This document shows positions 19,739 to 32,300 of a stretch of 64,000 nt of DNA, one piece after another. A program made the position numbers and the translations under genes. A model generated the notes under the pieces. It had not been told where the DNA came from and ran no database searches. It saw nothing but the letters and a program-made list of their open reading frames with translations. This DNA comes from Saccharum officinarum (lineage: Eukaryota > Streptophyta > Magnoliopsida > Poales > Poaceae), in assembly GCA_020631735.1 (NCBI GenBank), contig CM036209.1, positions 5,183,451 through 5,247,450 on the forward strand, given 5' to 3'. Within the stretch, counting starts at the first letter, position 1. Every line of letters starts with the position of its first letter.

Positions 19739-22377
19739 ATGGTGATGGAGCTTCCTAGCATTGACGATAGGCCGGGACGTGTGGTGGAGGCAGAGATTCA
19801 CCGTCGCTTCAATCTCCTGGTCAGTTTTGATCCTGCTGCTTCTCCAAAAGAGTTTCTCTTGGTTGTCTCTTTTGGCTGCTCTAAATTCTGTCTCACCGCG
19901 GTGTCTGTTGCTCATATACTCTGATCGGTGATTGGTGGAACACCAGCCAGAAGGCAAATGCTAGTTCCTGCCTCGAATTTGCGTTCCGCTAACTCTGCCC
20001 CCCTTCATCTCGCCCCTTCAACTTCTACGGCTGCTCAATTACGGGAGCCACCACGGTTTTCTTCTTTCTCTAATTAATATTCTCATGGCCTTGGCCTCCC
20101 TCCTTCTCCACTTGTCATTGTTCCCTGGAGCCGTACTTGGCGTCTCAAGGCGCCAGATTTTTTGGACGAATCGCCTCCTCCGTCACCTCTCCCGATCACG
20201 ACCCTGGTTTCACAACCACCAGATTTCTCCTATTTCGGTTAGTTTGCCTCTTCTATTATTGGCATTTCACCGATTCCTCCTCCTCTGCACTTGGCCTAGA
20301 TTCAGAAAAACCACACCTGCTACAGTACTACTTCTTTCTCCGCTCAGGCACCTATGGCGTTTCATTTTGTGGATCCTCATCCATTCATGCCCGATGGTGC
20401 TCAGTGACTTATGATTGATGGTTGCCCTATGATGAATTGTGTTGTGACTGGCCGAGTTCAACAACACAACAATGATCTGGCAATTGCAACTCTGCATCCT
20501 CTACCTCAGGGATAGGTGGATTTCAGGTTTTTCGCAATGTGCTTACTGATTTCCTTCAAGTCCAGAATGGCATTGCAATCCAAGCTATCCAGCCTTGTCC
20601 ATTTGGTCAGGCCTGTGTGAGGTTTTCTTATATGCACCGGAGAGACCTGCTCATCAATAATAGCCCTCATCCTTTTGGTAATGGAACCATCTCTTTTATT
20701 CCACACAATCATGCCTGGAATAACTGGATGACTGTCATGACACATGAGGTCAGGTTGATGTTTCTTGGTCTAAATGTTGATCTGTGGAACCATACTGTGG
20801 TAGATAAAGTAGTTTCTGAGTTTGGCAAGCTTATTCTGTGGGAGGAGGATTTTCAGAACATGGCTAGAGTCTTTGTTAAAGCTAGGGTGTCAGGACTTGA
20901 CTCTATTCCCTGGTTCTTGGTTTTCACTGAAGGAACTAAGCCTACTTCTGATAGCTGGTCAGTGCAAATTGAAGTTTTTCAGTCCACTTTGATAGGAGGC
21001 CTCCCTCAGGATGAAGACTTCCCTCCAGATGACCCTGCAGACCTGCAACCTAATTTTTTTGACTTCTTTGGATTTGGGCAGCCAGGCCATGGCCCCCCAC
21101 AAGCTCACCAGGGCAATGTCAATAACTTTGGACCTGGACAAGGTGTTCCTAATCCTGATGACCTTCAGGCCTTGGGCTGGAATCAATGGCCCATTCCCCA
21201 ACAGGGTTTCAATATTGTTGATCAGGCCCACCATAATCAAATTTTGGGACACCAGCAAATGCAGAATGCTCAAGATGATCCTGTCCCTTAGCTAATCCCC
21301 ATTTAGCCAGAGGTACCACCTGAGGAGCCTACTGAAATTGTTATTCATGATAATGCTCTTTACCAAGCCCCACCTCAATTAGCTCAAAATGACCAAGCTG
21401 CAGAGGTGATTGCTATGGATGATTTTACAGATGATTCGGACGATGAGCAGCTAGCAGCACAAAATGTTTTTTTGCCAATAGAGTCAGTGCAAATTGTCCC
21501 TTTCCCTGACTTTAACAACCTACAACCTGTGATTCCTTTGCCAGAAGATGAGATTCAGATTGCTGATCTCCTTGGTTTTGTCAATCCTGAGCCTAAGCCT
21601 ATCATTAATAATCAGAATCTTCAAGTTGGAATGGTTCAGCTGATAACTCCACAAGTGGACCCAGTGATGGCTTCAATCCTTCAAGGTGCCTCAACTTCAT
21701 CTCCCAACCCTGATGCCATTCGTTTATGGGTAAAATTCTTCTCCCAAAAGCTAAACTCAATTTCTCCTGTTAGCATACTTGATCCTTGGCTTAGCTTCTT
21801 TCTGTTTCTTCTTCTGCAGAACCCAACTTTTGGGTGGGCTAAGGATTTCTTATAGTCACCTGCTTGGAACCTGTTTTCAGATAATTTGATTGGTAACTCT
21901 AGTCTTTTTTATCTCCCATCCTCTTGCCTTGATGTTAATTTCCCATCCTATTCTTCTTTTGAACCCACTACTTCTGTCATTTTAGAGGATCTGGATGAGG
22001 ACTCTGACATTCATTTGGTGGATCCACCTCCCAAGCAACCTAACACACCATCCAAAAGGAGGAGAACAAATAAAGGAAAAGATGTTGTCTCTAAAGATGA
22101 CCTCAGAAGAAGCTTGAGGCTTAAAAAAGTGCACAAGGGCTTCAAGACATCAGCTTGCAAGGACAAAAACTGCTAGGGGTGCTCCATCTCTCCCCCAACT
22201 ATTTCTCCTGCTATCATCAGAAACTTGGGAGCAAGCTTCTGCAATATAAATCCTGAAGATCTCTCTGAGGTGAATCTACAGACAGGACCTGCAGCCAAGA
22301 AATCTGCAGTCAAGAGGGCATCCAAGATTAAGTCTACCAAGGAAGGCCCAAAGAAGGATGACAAGCCTAGGGATTAG
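19739..22377 (+). pseudogene. L1 ORF1 (RNA-binding/Gag-like protein), broken
   Basis: One frame can be followed from 19739, where HRRFNLLVSFDPAASP and EFLLVVSFGCSKF match the conserved N-terminal block of grass LINE ORF1-type proteins. It passes through MAFHFVDPHPF (20354), shifts frame near 20520, and continues at 20539 with PCPFGQACVRF and NNWMTVMTHEVRLMFLG. It ends in an acidic then Lys/Arg-rich region (SKRRRTNKGKD) before the stop at 22375-22377. Several in-frame TAG/TGA codons (for example at 19922, 20513 and 21289) look like decayed CAG, CGA or TGG codons. No zinc knuckle was seen. The assignment rests on recall of the family and on its position before ORF2. Confidence 0.7.
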
Positions 22378-22481
22378 TCATCTTTTTCTAGCTTTCTTTT
22401 GTATTAATTATGAATAAGAAAACTTGGAATGCATTGTGTTAGAATGTCAGAGGCATCAACTCTGATAAAAAATGGAATGCT

Positions 22482-23795
22482 TGTTGGTATTTCTAACCGC
22501 AAACAGAAATGATCCGCAAGCGCACGGAATTACCATCGTAGCATTTCACTCGGAAGTATTCAGGGTATCGTATTTTCCATAGGGAATGGAGGTAAATTTT
22601 CTATCTAGTTCATCCAAGGACAACACAAGGATAGAGTTGGTAGAGGGTAGAGAGGATTCCTATGGTTTTAGAGTCTAAGGATAGATAAACTCTACTTCTA
22701 CTTTCTCACTTCGGGCACCAGCTTATGCCTGGTCTGCCAAGTGATACCGGCCTGTAGCTCTACGCCATACCTGGACGTGGAGGATTACAAGGGATGGATA
22801 GGTTTGTCACCACTTGCCTTCTACCCTTCAACCGTAGGGCACGAGGCAAACAAAGGTAGCCTCTAGCCTAGACACCACGTCTACGTTATCGACTACTACT
22901 CTAGCGTTGTACAGGGTGATCCATCTTTATTGGGAGCCCTCTACTAGAGTATCTGCCACGGGGACGGACGACAAACCCGTAAACAAGTAAGAGCAAAACT
23001 TAACTAATCAAAAGACTTTGTAACCACAAGAACCACAAACACTTACTTAGCGAATGTATTCATCGAGGTACAAAAGTAGGTGTTCATCGAGGTACAAGAC
23101 GGGGAGACACCGACAAGTCTGGCACTTCCCCGATCTTCCCCTCACATCTCTCGAACTACTTGCTCTATATAGCTAGCTAGGGCCTGAGCCCATTGGAGTG
23201 ATGCTCTACTTGTTCTCAAAGGTGTAGCTCTTCTCTTGTGTGTGTTGTTCTCAATGGAGGGGGTAGCTTCTTCTTATATAGTGCATCATGGTCGGTTTGG
23301 GTGAGATAAATTAGGAAACCCCCCAAAACCGACCCTAGGCGCATTGATGGCACCGCCAGAGGAGAGTGGGCCCGGGAGCCTGTGGCAGGGGTGCGGGCGC
23401 ACCCTGGGTGCGGCCGCACCCAGGTGGAGCCACCCCCGCGACTGCCTTCCTCTGGTCGGTTGCTACGTGGACTTGGACTTCTCCTGCGTTGGTGTTCTGC
23501 CTAGATGCGTCAGTTGTTTGGGCTTTCGGCATGATTCTCCTCATGTTCGGGCCCTGATTTGCCTGGCGACCGGGCCTCTTTTCTTTGGCTTGAGTCAAAT
23601 GGTAGTTGTGCTTTGTCTTCTTGCACATTTTTAGCCCTTTTATGTATATTTCCACAAATGCCCTCCTGCAAATGAATAAACACCAAAACTCATGGAATTC
23701 ATTAGTTGTAAACCCTATCACTAAGTTTAGTGTCCATTTGAGTGGAATTTATGCAAGTGTTGGCGGTTGGAAATAGGAGTTAAGGACCGCCAACA
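22482..23795 (+). mobile_element. Solo Gypsy LTR, 1314 bp, TSD ATGCT
   Basis: The LTR starts TGTTGG and ends CCAACA and is flanked by perfect 5-bp duplications ATGCT (22477-22481 and 23796-23800). It opens with the TTTCTAACCGCAAAC block and closes with GGACCGCCAACA, familiar from grass Gypsy LTRs. No internal sequence remains, so LTR-LTR recombination has removed it. It interrupts the L1 endonuclease. Orientation is not provable from a solo LTR; + is assumed. Confidence 0.93.
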
Positions 23796-26700
23796 ATGCT
23801 AGCAGGGACAGAGTCTGTGAAAGTTCTTGTGATATAGTTTGTTTACAAGAAACTAAGAAAGAGTCTTTTGATATCATGTTCATTGCAAATATTTGTCCCC
23901 CTTCTTTTGATAAATTTGAGTTCCTTCCTTCTGAGGGGGCCTCAGGTGGCTCTATTGTTATTTGGAAATCATCCACTTTTCAGGGGCAATTAGTTTTTCA
24001 TAATGCTTATGCTCTTTCCCATTGAGTTTTCTTCTTTGCATAATGGTGCGCAATGGTTACTTACTAATGTTTATGCTCCTTGCACCCCTATGGGTAAGAG
24101 AGATTTTTTGTCCTGGTTCAGTGGTATTCAAATGCCAGAAAATGTGGATTGGCTCATTATAGGTAATTTTAATCTCTGTAGAAGCCCTGATAATAGGAAT
24201 AGGCTAGGGGGCAATCACCTTGATATGTATCTTTTCAATGAAGCTATTAGCTCCTTGGGTTTAGTGGATTTGCCTCTCAAAGGTAGGAGATTTACATGGT
24301 CAAATAAGCAGCCATCTCCTTTATTGGAACGTCTTGACTAGCTTTTTACCTCAGTTTCTTGGACCATTACCTACCCTAATACTTATGCATCATCCCTGTC
24401 TATGGAAACATCTGATCATGTCCCCTGTGTAATTTCTATTGCCACTCATATCCCTAGAAAATCCATTTTTGGTTTTGAAAATGCCTGGATGGAAAGAAGT
24501 GACTTCTTGCATGTAGTCCAGCAGCATTGGGTAGCTCCTCAACATTTTACTGATCTAGCTAAAGTTCTTACAGCCAAGTTTAAAAATTTGATGAAGGCTT
24601 TAAAGTTGTGGAAGCAAAATTTGTCTGCTCTGAAAACAACCATTTCAAATGTTAAGTTGATCCTGTCTTTCTTGGTCCTGTTGGAGGAGTTCAGAGACCT
24701 CTCCATCCCAGAGTGGAATTTCAAGCTTCTCTTAGAAGATAAATTACAAAGTCTGCTTAGACAGCAAAAGGCATATTGGAAACAAAGGGGGCAAATTAAA
24801 TGGATCACTTTGGGGGATGCAAGCACAAAGTTTTTTCATGCTCATGCAATAATGCATTACGGGAAAAATCTGATTACTTCCCTTGAAGATGATAATGGTA
24901 TCTTAGTCCAAGAACATCCAACTAAAGAAAAATTGATTTGGACTGCTTTTAAAGAAAGACTTGGGGTCTCCAGCTTTTCTGAGATTGGTTTTAACTTAGA
25001 GTATCTTTTGGATAACTCCACTGACCTGACAGACCTATGCTCCCCTTTCTCTAAACCTGAGATTGATCAGGTAGTGAAAACTTTACCATCAGATAAGGCA
25101 CCTGGACCTGATGGTTTCAATTCAGATTTTGTGAAGAAATGTTGGCCAGTCATCTGTCAGGATTTTTATAATCTTTGTAATGCTTTTTTTGATGGAGATG
25201 TGTGTCTACAAAGTATAAATGGTTCACTTATCACTTTGGTGCCTAAGCATGACAATGCCATCAGGGTAGCTGACTATAAACCAATTTCTTTGTTGAATGC
25301 CTCAGTCAAAATTTTGACCAAAATTCTAGCTAATAGGCTTCAACAATGCTTACCATCAATTATTCACAGAAATCAGTATGGTTTCATAAAGGCTAGGTCT
25401 ATACAAGATTGCTTGGTTTGGTCTTTAGAATATGCTCATCAGTGCCACCTCTCAAGAAAAGAAATCATTATTCTTAAACTTGATTTTGAAAAGGCTTTTG
25501 ATAAGGTTGAGCACCAACTTATGCTTCAGATCATGCAACATAAGGGGTTCCCTAGGAAATGGTTACAGTGGATGCAATTGATTTTTAATTCTGGATCATC
25601 AGCTATCCTGTTAAATGGAATTCCAGGAAAAAAATTTTAGTTAAGAGAGGAGTTCGACAGGGTGATCCTCTATCACCCTTGCTTTTCATTTTGTCAGCTG
25701 ATTTTTTGCAGACTTTGCTCAATACAGCAAAAGACAGAGGACTCCTTGTTTTGCCAGTGCCAACTTTTAACCAAAATGACTTCCCAATTCTGCAGTATGC
25801 AGATGATACTCTGATTTTTCTAGAAGGGGATGCTAGGCAACTTTTCTTCTTGAAATCACTGCTTAATTCTTTTGCAGAATCAACAGGGCTCAAAGTCAAT
25901 TACAAAAAATCTTTGATGGTGCCTATCAATATTAAAGAAAACAGGTTTGACATTTTGGCTAACACCTTTGGGTGTAGGAAAGGTTCAATACCTTTTACTT
26001 ATCTTGGCTTACCTCTTAGCCTAACAAAGCCAACAGTGGCTTTTTTTGGCCACTAGTTAATCGTTGTGAAAAGCGTCTGTCAAGCATTTCTTCATTTCTA
26101 AGCCAGGCAGGAAGATTACAATTGACAAATGCAATTTTTTCAGCCTTGCCTACATTTGCAACGTGCACTTATCTCTTGCCCAAGACTGTGATTAAGCAAA
26201 TTGACAAGTTTCATAAGCATTGTTTATGGAGGGGGTCAGATATTAATAATAGGGCACCACCTAAGGCTGCCTGGAAGATGGTCTGCACCTCAAAAGAAAA
26301 TGGAGGGCTAGGTGTGATCAATTTGAGCACTCAAAATGAAAGTTTTCTTTTGAAACATCTTCATAAGTTTTACAATAGAATGGATATTCCTTGGGTCCAT
26401 TTAATCTGGGGGAAGTATTATGCTATTGGTCGATTGCCTTCTCAAGCACGGTATGGATCCTTTTGGTGGCGTGATGTTCTGAAATTGGTAAGCTCTTTTA
26501 AGGGTATGGCCAAGGTGTCAGTAGGAGATGGTTCTTCTTGTTTTCTCTGGACTGATTTATGGAAGGATGAAATCCTGGAAACTACAATGCGACAGCTCTT
26601 TTCTTATGCTAAGAACAAGAATATTTCCTTGCAGCAAGCATGTCAAGCATCAGCCTTCCAAGATCTCTTTTATTTGCCAATGTCAGGTGAGGCCTTTTAG

Positions 26701-26883
26701 CAGTTTCAGAACTTGGAAATGGATCTTCAAGCTTTATAGCTAGTTCAGGAGCCTGATTCTTGGATTTATATTTGGAATACAAACATTTTCTCCTCAAAAA
26801 AGACTTATGCACATTTAAGTGGGAGACAACTGACTCATAGAGCTTATTGGCTTGCAGTCAAAATAAAAGGAAAGTTTTCTTTT

Positions 26884-27007
26884 GGCTTCTTATGAAAGAT
26901 CGGTTAAATACAGGAAACTTGTTGAGAAGGAAAACAATGTTCTTAGGCTTCTTATGAAAGATCGGCTAAATACAGGAAACTTGTTGAGAAGGAAAACAAT
27001 GTTCTTA
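26884..27007 (+). repeat. 62-bp tandem duplication in L1 zf-RVT region
   Basis: Two adjacent 62-bp copies (26884-26945 and 26946-27007) begin GGCTTCTTATGAAAGATCGG and differ at one base (GGTTAAA against GGCTAAA). 62 is not a multiple of three, so the duplication itself shifts the frame. Confidence 0.93.
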
Positions 27008-27441
27008 GAAGATTATAACTATGTTCTGTGTAACACTTCAACTGAGGAAACCTTGCAGCATCTCTTTCTGAATTGCCCTTTCGCAAAAGACATGTGGAGC
27101 ACTCTGGGTTTAGATTCACGGTCTTCAGTTGACCCTATGCAAGTTCTAGAAGCATTCAGAGGCCAGTTAAATGTTCCTTTCTTTATGGAAATAATTACTT
27201 CAATGAGCTGGGCTATCTGGTCAGTTCGCAATGATGCAATCTTCAGGAATTATGCGCCGACAATACAAGCTGGAAAGAGACATTTCAAGACTGAATTTGC
27301 CACAGTTATTCTGAGGGAAAAAATGCTTATCAACCACAGATTAAATTATGGATAGAAGCCTATGAGTTCAAGATTGTAAGACCTTTTAAGTTTATTAATA
27401 AAAGCTCAGTAGGGAGTGATCCCTCCTGTTTACCCTTAAAA

Positions 27442-28169
27442 ACTACAACGGACAAATTAACTAAATAGGTAGGTACATAATGAAGCCCTTACAAACCAAT
27501 GTCTCGTTACTAAGTCTCTTAAACTAGTTTAACAAACCAAAGTATCTGATCAGTACTAAACACACCCACTACTGTTAGTCCCTTTCACCTCACACTACTC
27601 TTAGTTTCTTTGACCTCACGGCCATCCTCTAACCCTCTCTGCGTTCTGCACAATGGTAGCCCTCTCTCTCTCCTGCACAGACAACCTCACTGTAGAAACG
27701 CTGGCAAGCCCAAATATGCCTTGTCGACCCTGTGACGTCTCTGCTCAAGCGCCATCCTCACGAACACCCTAGTCAAGTTTGCCGAGACCTCCACTACGTC
27801 CTACTGCTTTTTCCGTGTGCCCTCGTGGCCGGGAACGCTGCAGACGCATCACAGGCAGGATCCCGGCCATGACGCTCCTCCGTGAACCCGCCACCCCGAC
27901 GACCCAAACCGCACGAACTCACTGCAGCCATTGGATCTGATCTCAGCGGACAAAAACAAAAGATACCCCTTCGATCCATGGGAAAATCGTGGACTACGCC
28001 CACCGTCCCACGTCAGTTGGTCCACGGTGGACCAGCCAATAACCAGAGGCTGCCACCGGGTGTTACGTGAGCTCCACATGGACAACAATCAAGACAACAT
28101 TTATCAACTCTGTTTCTTTCGAAAACCCCCCTACCTTTTCTTCTTATCAACCCAAGGTCCACCTAGCGT
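27442..28169. other. Unassigned sequence between L1 and LTR remnant
   Basis: No gene is supported. The region is moderately GC-rich from 27640 to 28090 and may be the promoter half of the LTR remnant that continues to the right, since a GCAGCCATTGGATCTGATCTC block is common in such LTRs. No LTR start was found. Confidence 0.35.
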
Positions 28170-29374
28170 TTAAAAATCAGTTTTGATTTATTTTACTTTG
28201 AAAATAAAGTCCTAGTATTTACAAAAAATGCCATTGCCTCTTGTTTTAGGATAAAATCTCTGTTTTAACTCAATTTAAGTCCATTCAAGTTTCTAAATTT
28301 TATAATTCAAATCTTAATTTGATAAATGTCTATGCAACTAGTTTTATTAGTAAAAGCATTATAGGTTTTTATAGAACGCTCTTTACAAATAAATGTCAAT
28401 ATGATTAGTGTTAATACAAATGTATTTTAGTTATAAGTTTATTAGTTAACCATGAGTTGTATAAAATTCGTTAGATACTCTCACATGTATTGTTCTTTTT
28501 CAAAGTTAAAGTTTAACTTGGTTAAATTTCTATAGCAACATTTATAAATAAAATATGAATAGGTTATACCACGGTTTTGTAAAGCAAAATATAAATTAAC
28601 TACTTTCACTAAGGATATTTCTCTACAGATATCCTTTACATGGTTTTATCTAATTAAAACAAATCAAGCCCATAGTTTTTTCTTTCTTGATAATGCAAAT
28701 ATTTCGATAGTTGTTTCTTTTTAACCATAGCACTGTTTTTCTCGTAACCATAGCAACAAGCCCTTTATTTTAAATCGTTGATTTAAAGCATTTGCAATTA
28801 CTGGTGTAATGTTCTTAGTTTTTCTCTACTTTGTTTGTCTGCTTGTAGTTTGCTCGAGTTGCTGGTGTTTTCTATGAGTAGACAGAGAATCGTACGTAAG
28901 CATTGAAAACCAAAAGTTGAAGGCAACAAGTTGAAGAAAAGATAAAGATTAAAGGTTCTCTTAGTAATTCCACATAGAGTGAAAGCAAGTGTAGAAGGCA
29001 AGTTTAATATATGAGGCTCCTTTACTACCTATTCACCTTTAATTCAACACTCTTCATATGCATGTGTTAATGAACTGCCTGATGTTTACTCACCTTGATA
29101 TTGATACCCGATCTCCCTTGTTTACGTATGGGTTTTGGCATGTGGGTAGTATGCTTAGCTTGCTTCTACAAATAATTGGGTTATCAGTCTGATTAATGAT
29201 ATATGCAACATGGTATTAAAATATGCTTTTTAGCAATATGGAACTAAGGGGCCTAGAGCATTGGGCCTTTCTTATGGTGCTCTAGTTTTTCTCCATAAGG
29301 ACTCATCTTTAAACGGTAACCCAGGACTTACAGTACAACTATGAGGACTACATGGCTCTGGTCTTAGTCTAGTA
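28170..29374 (+). repeat. Gypsy LTR remnant, left part (host of hAT insertion)
   Basis: 29230-29366 aligns with 62460-62585 of the Gypsy LTR at 60704 (shared TCCATAAGGACTCATCT, TTACAGTACAACT and TGGCTCTG). Further left the likeness is faint and AT-rich. The last 8 bp are the hAT TSD. Confidence 0.65.
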
Positions 29375-32300
29375 TATAGATGTCCAACGGGCCGGCACGG
29401 CCTGGCACGGCACGACATCGGGCCGACACGGCTCGGTTTCCGTCGGGCCGCCACAGGCCGTCGTGCCTCACGGGCCGTGCCGCCACGTGCTTCGTGCCTG
29501 GCCTTCGGCCCAAGGCACGGCCTGTGGGCCATTTTTCGTGTCGTGCCGGCCCACAGCCCGTCAACAGCAAACACCTCAAAAAATCACCAAGTGCTCAAAC
29601 TGTGAAACACTTCATCATTTTCACCAAGTTCTTCATCATTTTCATCAAGTCAACAGTATAACAAGAATATAATATGACCAAGACCAAGACTTCATCATTT
29701 TCATCACAATTCACAAACTCACAAGACTTCACCATTTTCATCATAATTCACAAACTCACAAGACTTCATCATTTTCATCACAAACTCTACAGATATGACC
29801 AACTGACCAAGACCAAGTGACCAAGTGACCAACTGACCACGACATCAAACTGATCCAAGATCACAAGTTCACAACCACCAGTCCACAACAGATAAGATAA
29901 CATGAAAATGATAATCAAAATGAGTTGTTTTGTGTAATGCTGCCTCATTAAAAACCTTTCTAGGTAAAACTAACCCTTGTGAGAAACCCTAGAAAGGAAA
30001 AAAGAGTACAACCAGCTCATAATTTGGTCTTAATGTCTTACAATCCATAGTGGCATCTCACCAGGCCACCCAAAATTACATTACAGTGAGTCCACAGATC
30101 ACTCACTCATCTCACAGTCACAGCAAAAGACCAACTCAGTCACTCAGATCACTAAGTACCAGTACCAGAAGCACCAGCAGTACCGCCGCTCCCGCTGCCG
30201 TCTCCTTCTTCATCAAGGTACTAGTTCTTGAATGCCTCCTCAAGCCCTGGGTCCTCAGCTTCATGTTGTTCCCTTCTTGATCCTAGCTCCCAGTCCTTGA
30301 TGCAGGTCAGCATCTCCACATGATCAGGCAACAAGCGCCACCGCCGCTCTTCAAGTATCCTGCATGTCAAACTGAAACAAGACTCAGAAGAGACAGTAGA
30401 TACAAAAACCGACATGATATCTCTAGCCATAATAGATAGGACTGGATAGGTTAGCTTGTGGTCACGCCACCAGAGAAGTATGTCAAAGGATTCCTCATAA
30501 GATGTGACACAGTCATTGTCCAAGTAAGCTAAGAGCTCACTAACAGTAGATGGAGATGAAGATGGAGATGAAGATGAGGAGGAACAGCCATGGGATGGAC
30601 CAGGACCAACAACACCACGACCTCTAAAGATCCTTCCCCATGCCTGCTTTATCTTACCAGAATAAGCTGATGGCTGTGCAACCCTTTGAGACTTAGCTGC
30701 ACCAAACTTGGTTTCATACTTGTTAAACAATTTATACAATTCAGTTTTAACATTAGCATAGTATGAACTATATGTGGCTCTAGTATGTTCAGCAAGTAAT
30801 TCCAGCATATTAAAGAATCCTTTCATCTTAGCTCTATGATCAAGAATGAATGCATATGAATAAAGCAGTGGTACGTTCTCCCAATATTTAAGGAATTTAA
30901 GCTTCATAGGAGTAGCAATACTTCTAAAATTCTGATCTTTTTCAGCATTATGCAAATGTTTAGCAATGTCTAGGATATGGTGCAAAACAAGTGGACTTGT
31001 GGGATAATAAACACCAGACAAAACAACATTAGAATCATAGAACAGTTCCAGGAACACCATTATTTGTTCAGCAACATACCAATGATTTTTAGTCAATAAT
31101 TCTGAACCATAATGAGAATTAATGAACACAGAAAAGACTTCCTCGTATGGCAGCAAGTGTTTAAGCATTAAATAAGTAGAATTCCATCTAACATCCATAT
31201 CCAAGCCAAACTTTCTAGGTCTAAGACCCTAGCAGTACAATAATTTTTGAACAATGCAATTCTTTGATTAGAGGAATTTAAAAAGTTAATTGCAGTTCTG
31301 AAATCTTCAGTATAAGGTTTCAACCTCTTCAAGCCAGATTTGACAATAAGATTAATGATATGACAGGCACAACGCTGATGCACAAGCAAGTACTTAACCT
31401 TATTAGGATCAGTAGGTGTAGGTGCAGGATAAGAACCCAAGTAACCAAAGAACATATGTGTCAAAGTCTCCATAGCCTTAGAATTAGAAGAAGCATTATC
31501 AAGAGTGACAGCAAAAATCTTATCAATCAAACCAAACTCCTCAACCACACTAGCAATCCTCTCAGCAATGTTTTCACCAGAGTGTTTAACCTCAATCAGC
31601 CTAAAACCAACAACCCTTTTTGTAACTCCCAATCAGCACTCACAAAATGAACAATAACACTGATATAATCCTCCTTAGCATTACCAGACCAAATGTCTGA
31701 AGTTAAAGAAACAGATGAAGAAGCAGGCAACAAAGAATTCATAAGCAAACCACGTTGTTTAGCAAACAATTTACCCAGATCTCTAGTAGTGGTATGCCTA
31801 GAAACCTTTTCAAATTGAGGGTTATGAGCACGCTTAATGTAATCCTCCCAGGCCTATGTCTCACCTATGCCTAATGGAAGGTCTAGCCTAGCAATCAACC
31901 GGCACAACTCAGTACGAGCAACAACAGGATCATACATCCAGTTATGCAAACCATCAGGATTCAGAGCAAGCCTAGACTGGACCCTACGATTATTATCATG
32001 CTTTCTCCTACAAGATTTCTGGTGCCTAATCAAATGACCAGTGCCAGCAGTAGATCTAGCAGAATATCTCTTACCACATAGTTTACAGATGGCAGCAACT
32101 CTAATTTTATTTTCCTTGATCTCAGTGAAATCCTCCCAAACAGCAAATGTGCGCTTACCAACATATGAGGTACCATGAGTGTTGGTGGAGGCAGCCACTC
32201 CATCACCGTCGCCGTCGTCGGCATCGACATCGATTGGAACGTTGATGTCACCGAGGTCGACACCGAACAAGCCGGCTGCATCATCACGGAGGTCGTCATC

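Larger units (their letters stand above)
22410..27355 (+). pseudogene. L1 ORF2: endonuclease-reverse transcriptase, broken and interrupted
   Basis: The ATG at 22410 starts the endonuclease, whose CWNVRGIN box now reads C-stop-NVRGIN. It is interrupted by the solo LTR and resumes at 23801 with QETK. The catalytic GDFN motif reads GNFN, a loss of Asp. The reverse transcriptase has APGPDGF, DYKPISLL, KLDFEKAFDKV, RQGDPLSPLLF and YADDTLIF, with a frameshift near 25635. The region that follows (26122-26697) covers the L1 C-terminal domain. The zf-RVT region (LCNTSTEETLQHLFLNCPFAKDMW) is at 27020-27110 and carries a 62-bp tandem duplication. At least seven lesions rule out activity. Confidence 0.9.
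19739..27441 (+). mobile_element. L1-type LINE, decayed, split by a solo LTR
   Basis: ORF1 (19739-22377) and ORF2 (22410-27355) are in the canonical order. The 3' end has an AATAAA (27397-27402) and a CCTCCTGTTTACCCTTAAAAA terminus typical of grass L1s. The 5' end is not defined and may lie 100-300 bp further left. No TSD was established. Confidence 0.85.

Noticed and set aside
19293..19758. Host gene exon upstream of the L1
   Set aside because: Short GC-rich frames without domain; best explained as the L1 5' region.
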